From JBFKQC01 sp041627895 (GTDB taxonomy: Bacteria > Pseudomonadota > Alphaproteobacteria > Rhodobacterales > Rhodobacteraceae): a DNA stretch of 6,933 nt. Below are positions 5,666-6,933 of the stretch, piece after piece. The stretch spans positions 1-6,933 of the forward strand of contig JBFKQC010000116.1 in NCBI GenBank assembly GCA_041627895.1, written 5' to 3'. The translations under genes and the position numbers were made by a program. How positions within the stretch are numbered: position 1 is the first letter of the stretch; each line of letters opens with the position of its first letter. The notes beneath the pieces are model-generated. The model was not told where the DNA came from and searched no databases. It saw only the letters and a list, made by a program, of their open reading frames with translations.

Positions 5666-6772
5666 TCAGTACCTCGGGTTCATCCAGCGGTCGACGAGCT
5701 TCATGAATACCGTGATCGCGATGACGATCAGCACCAGGTAAACGATCGCCAGCAGCGTGCCGTAGCCCACGTTCGACCGGTCGCGGTACTCGCGGAAGAT
5801 GAAGCTGGTGACGCTGTCGGTCGCGCCGCCCGGGCCGCCCGAGGTGACGTTGATGATGATGTCGGCGAGCTTCAGCTTGAAGATGATGCGGATCAGGATC
5901 GCGGTGATGCTGACCGGCAGCATCAGCGGAAACGTCACCTCCCAGAAGCTGCGCCACTTGCCGGCGCCGTCGACCTCGGCGGCCTCGTTCAGCTCGCGCG
6001 GGATCGCCTGCAGCCCGGCCAGGAGCATGATCATCATGAACGGAATGAAGGTCCAGGCGTCCATGATCATGATCGTCGCCCGCGCGACTTCGGGCGAGCC
6101 GAAGAAGCTGGGATTCTCCCAGCCGAGCCAGCGCGCCAGCCGCGCCAGCGGGCCGAAGCGGATTTCCATCATCGACTTGCCGACCATCCACGACACGGCG
6201 ACGGGCGACAGCATCAGCGGCATCAGGAACGCCACCCGGAAAAGCTTTCGCGCCCGGATCTCGCTGGCGAGGATCAGCGCGAGGCCGAAGGCGATGGCGT
6301 ATTCCACCAGGATCGCGGCCGTGTAGTAGACCATGTTCCTGAGCGCGTTCCAGTAGAACGGGTCGGCCCACATCTGGCGCACGTTGTCGAGGCCGTTGAA
6401 CTGCCGGCCGTCCGGACTGGACAGGTTCCAGTTCGAGAACGCGATGCCAAGCGCGAAGATCAGCGGAAAGATCACCATCGCCACGACGAACAGTGCCGCC
6501 GGCAGAACGAAGAGCACCCGCTTGCCCTGCTCGCCGCGCCGCACCACCTGCGCGATGCAGAGGCACGTCGCCCAAAGGAGATAGGCGTAAAGCGCCGGCC
6601 GCCAGGTCGCGATGCCGAGGTCGAGCCGACCGGCCTCGGCCAGGCCCAGCACGACGAAGGTCGCGGCCATTACCGCGGCCGAGCCCCAGACCAGCCAACG
6701 CCCGACCGCCTCGCGCCGGGGCGAGATGTCGTCGGCCGTCACGACGTGCAGAAGATCGCCCTCGACGCTCAT
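5666..6772 (-). CDS. Carbohydrate ABC transporter permease, MalF-like, with two extra N-terminal membrane segments
   Basis: The predicted 368-residue protein is the partner of the MalG-like subunit. Two hydrophobic segments (about 26-45 and 57-77) precede the standard six (about 84-112, 145-170, 176-197, 232-255, 280-298, 337-357). Extra N-terminal helices are also seen in E. coli MalF (eight in total), though many CUT1 MalF-type subunits have only six. The EAA loop reads ELNEAAEVDGAGKWRSFWEV then TFPLMLPV (260-287). The ATG at 6772 is preferred over an in-frame GTG at 6871: the extra 33 residues would be translated from a GC-rich intergenic hairpin tail and are not membrane-protein-like. The Shine-Dalgarno is weak at both. 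The first gene here is therefore probably the start of the two-permease unit, unless a binding-protein gene lies to the right and is cotranscribed. Confidence 0.92.
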   Translation of the reverse strand: MSVEGDLLHVVTADDISPRREAVGRWLVWGSAAVMAATFVVLGLAEAGRLDLGIATWRPALYAYLLWATCLCIAQVVRRGEQGKRVLFVLPAALFVVAMVIFPLIFALGIAFSNWNLSSPDGRQFNGLDNVRQMWADPFYWNALRNMVYYTAAILVEYAIAFGLALILASEIRARKLFRVAFLMPLMLSPVAVSWMVGKSMMEIRFGPLARLARWLGWENPSFFGSPEVARATIMIMDAWTFIPFMMIMLLAGLQAIPRELNEAAEVDGAGKWRSFWEVTFPLMLPVSITAILIRIIFKLKLADIIINVTSGGPGGATDSVTSFIFREYRDRSNVGYGTLLAIVYLVLIVIAITVFMKLVDRWMNPRY

Positions 6773-6933
6773 GGACGGGATGTTAGCGATGCGCCCGCGC
6801 CCTGTTAACCCGGCAAATGACGGGGCTGGCGAACGCGCGCGGGAAAAGCATTCCTTGCCCTGCTGCTTCACCTTGGGGAAAATGCCCCGGGGGAGCGCGA
6901 GGGGGCAGCGCCCCCGCGCACACCGCGACGCGC
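6773..6933. other. Intergenic region upstream of the permease pair
   Basis: No coding region is supported in these 161 bp. The right half holds a GC-rich hairpin and tail (6866-6919). The left half, nearest the permease ATG, contains a TTGCCG and a GTTAAC hexamer on the minus strand, but no convincing -35/-10 pair at proper spacing. The permease promoter, if here, is not recognisable by eye. Confidence 0.4.
6866..6919 (-). terminator. GC-rich hairpin plus CCCCCGG...AAGGTGAAG tail, Rhodobacterales-type terminator/intergenic element
   Basis: On the minus strand GGGGGC (6915-6910), a 3-nt loop and GCCCCC (6906-6901) form a 6-bp stem, extended by GCG/CGC beyond one mismatch. A tail starting TCCCCCGG (6894) and running through ATTTTCCCC to AAGGTGAAG (6866) follows. 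It probably ends the transcript of the gene beyond the right edge. It resembles the element after the MalG-like gene. Confidence 0.5.

Noticed and set aside
6773..6871. N-terminal extension of the MalF-like permease from a GTG at 6871
   Set aside because: The added residues derive from the terminator-like tail and intergenic DNA; the ATG at 6772 gives a normal permease N-terminus.

Overview
The window is GC-rich, with G/C-dominated third codon positions, short ATGA junctions between genes and GC-rich hairpins followed by a CCCCCGG...AAG(A/G)TGA tail. I recognise that tail from memory as typical of Rhodobacterales/Roseobacter intergenic DNA. The best guess is an alphaproteobacterium of the Rhodobacteraceae or a close relative. 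No mobile element, CRISPR array, tRNA or rRNA was seen.

Left block, plus strand (1-2913): the 3' part of an M42 (FrvX/SgcX-like) metallopeptidase, a complete FGGY-family sugar kinase, and a small single-domain SIS protein resembling 6-phospho-3-hexuloisomerase. They are chained head to tail. The peptidase stop and the kinase start are bridged by a 22-codon ORF with an ATGA overlap at each end, and kinase and SIS gene also share an ATGA. This looks like one translationally coupled catabolic operon. A hydrolase would release or trim a sugar-like compound, the kinase would phosphorylate it, and the SIS protein would isomerise or otherwise convert the phosphate. The substrate cannot be read from the sequence, and the operon promoter lies left of the window.

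Middle block, minus strand (2998-4557), in transcription order: an exported cytochrome P460-family protein with a CxxCH heme motif, a TetR-type regulator 45 bp downstream of it, and an 85-residue exported DUF1344-like protein behind its own candidate promoter. The P460 promoter has a perfect TTGACA -35 inside a 22-bp near-perfect palindrome, a strong candidate operator for the neighbouring TetR protein.

Right block, minus strand (4735-6772): two inner-membrane permeases of a carbohydrate ABC importer (MalF-like then MalG-like), 1 bp apart, followed by a GC-rich hairpin. The binding protein and ATPase are not in the window and would be expected past its right edge or elsewhere. The importer may feed the left-hand operon, but the opposite orientation and the intervening P460/TetR genes make that inference only.
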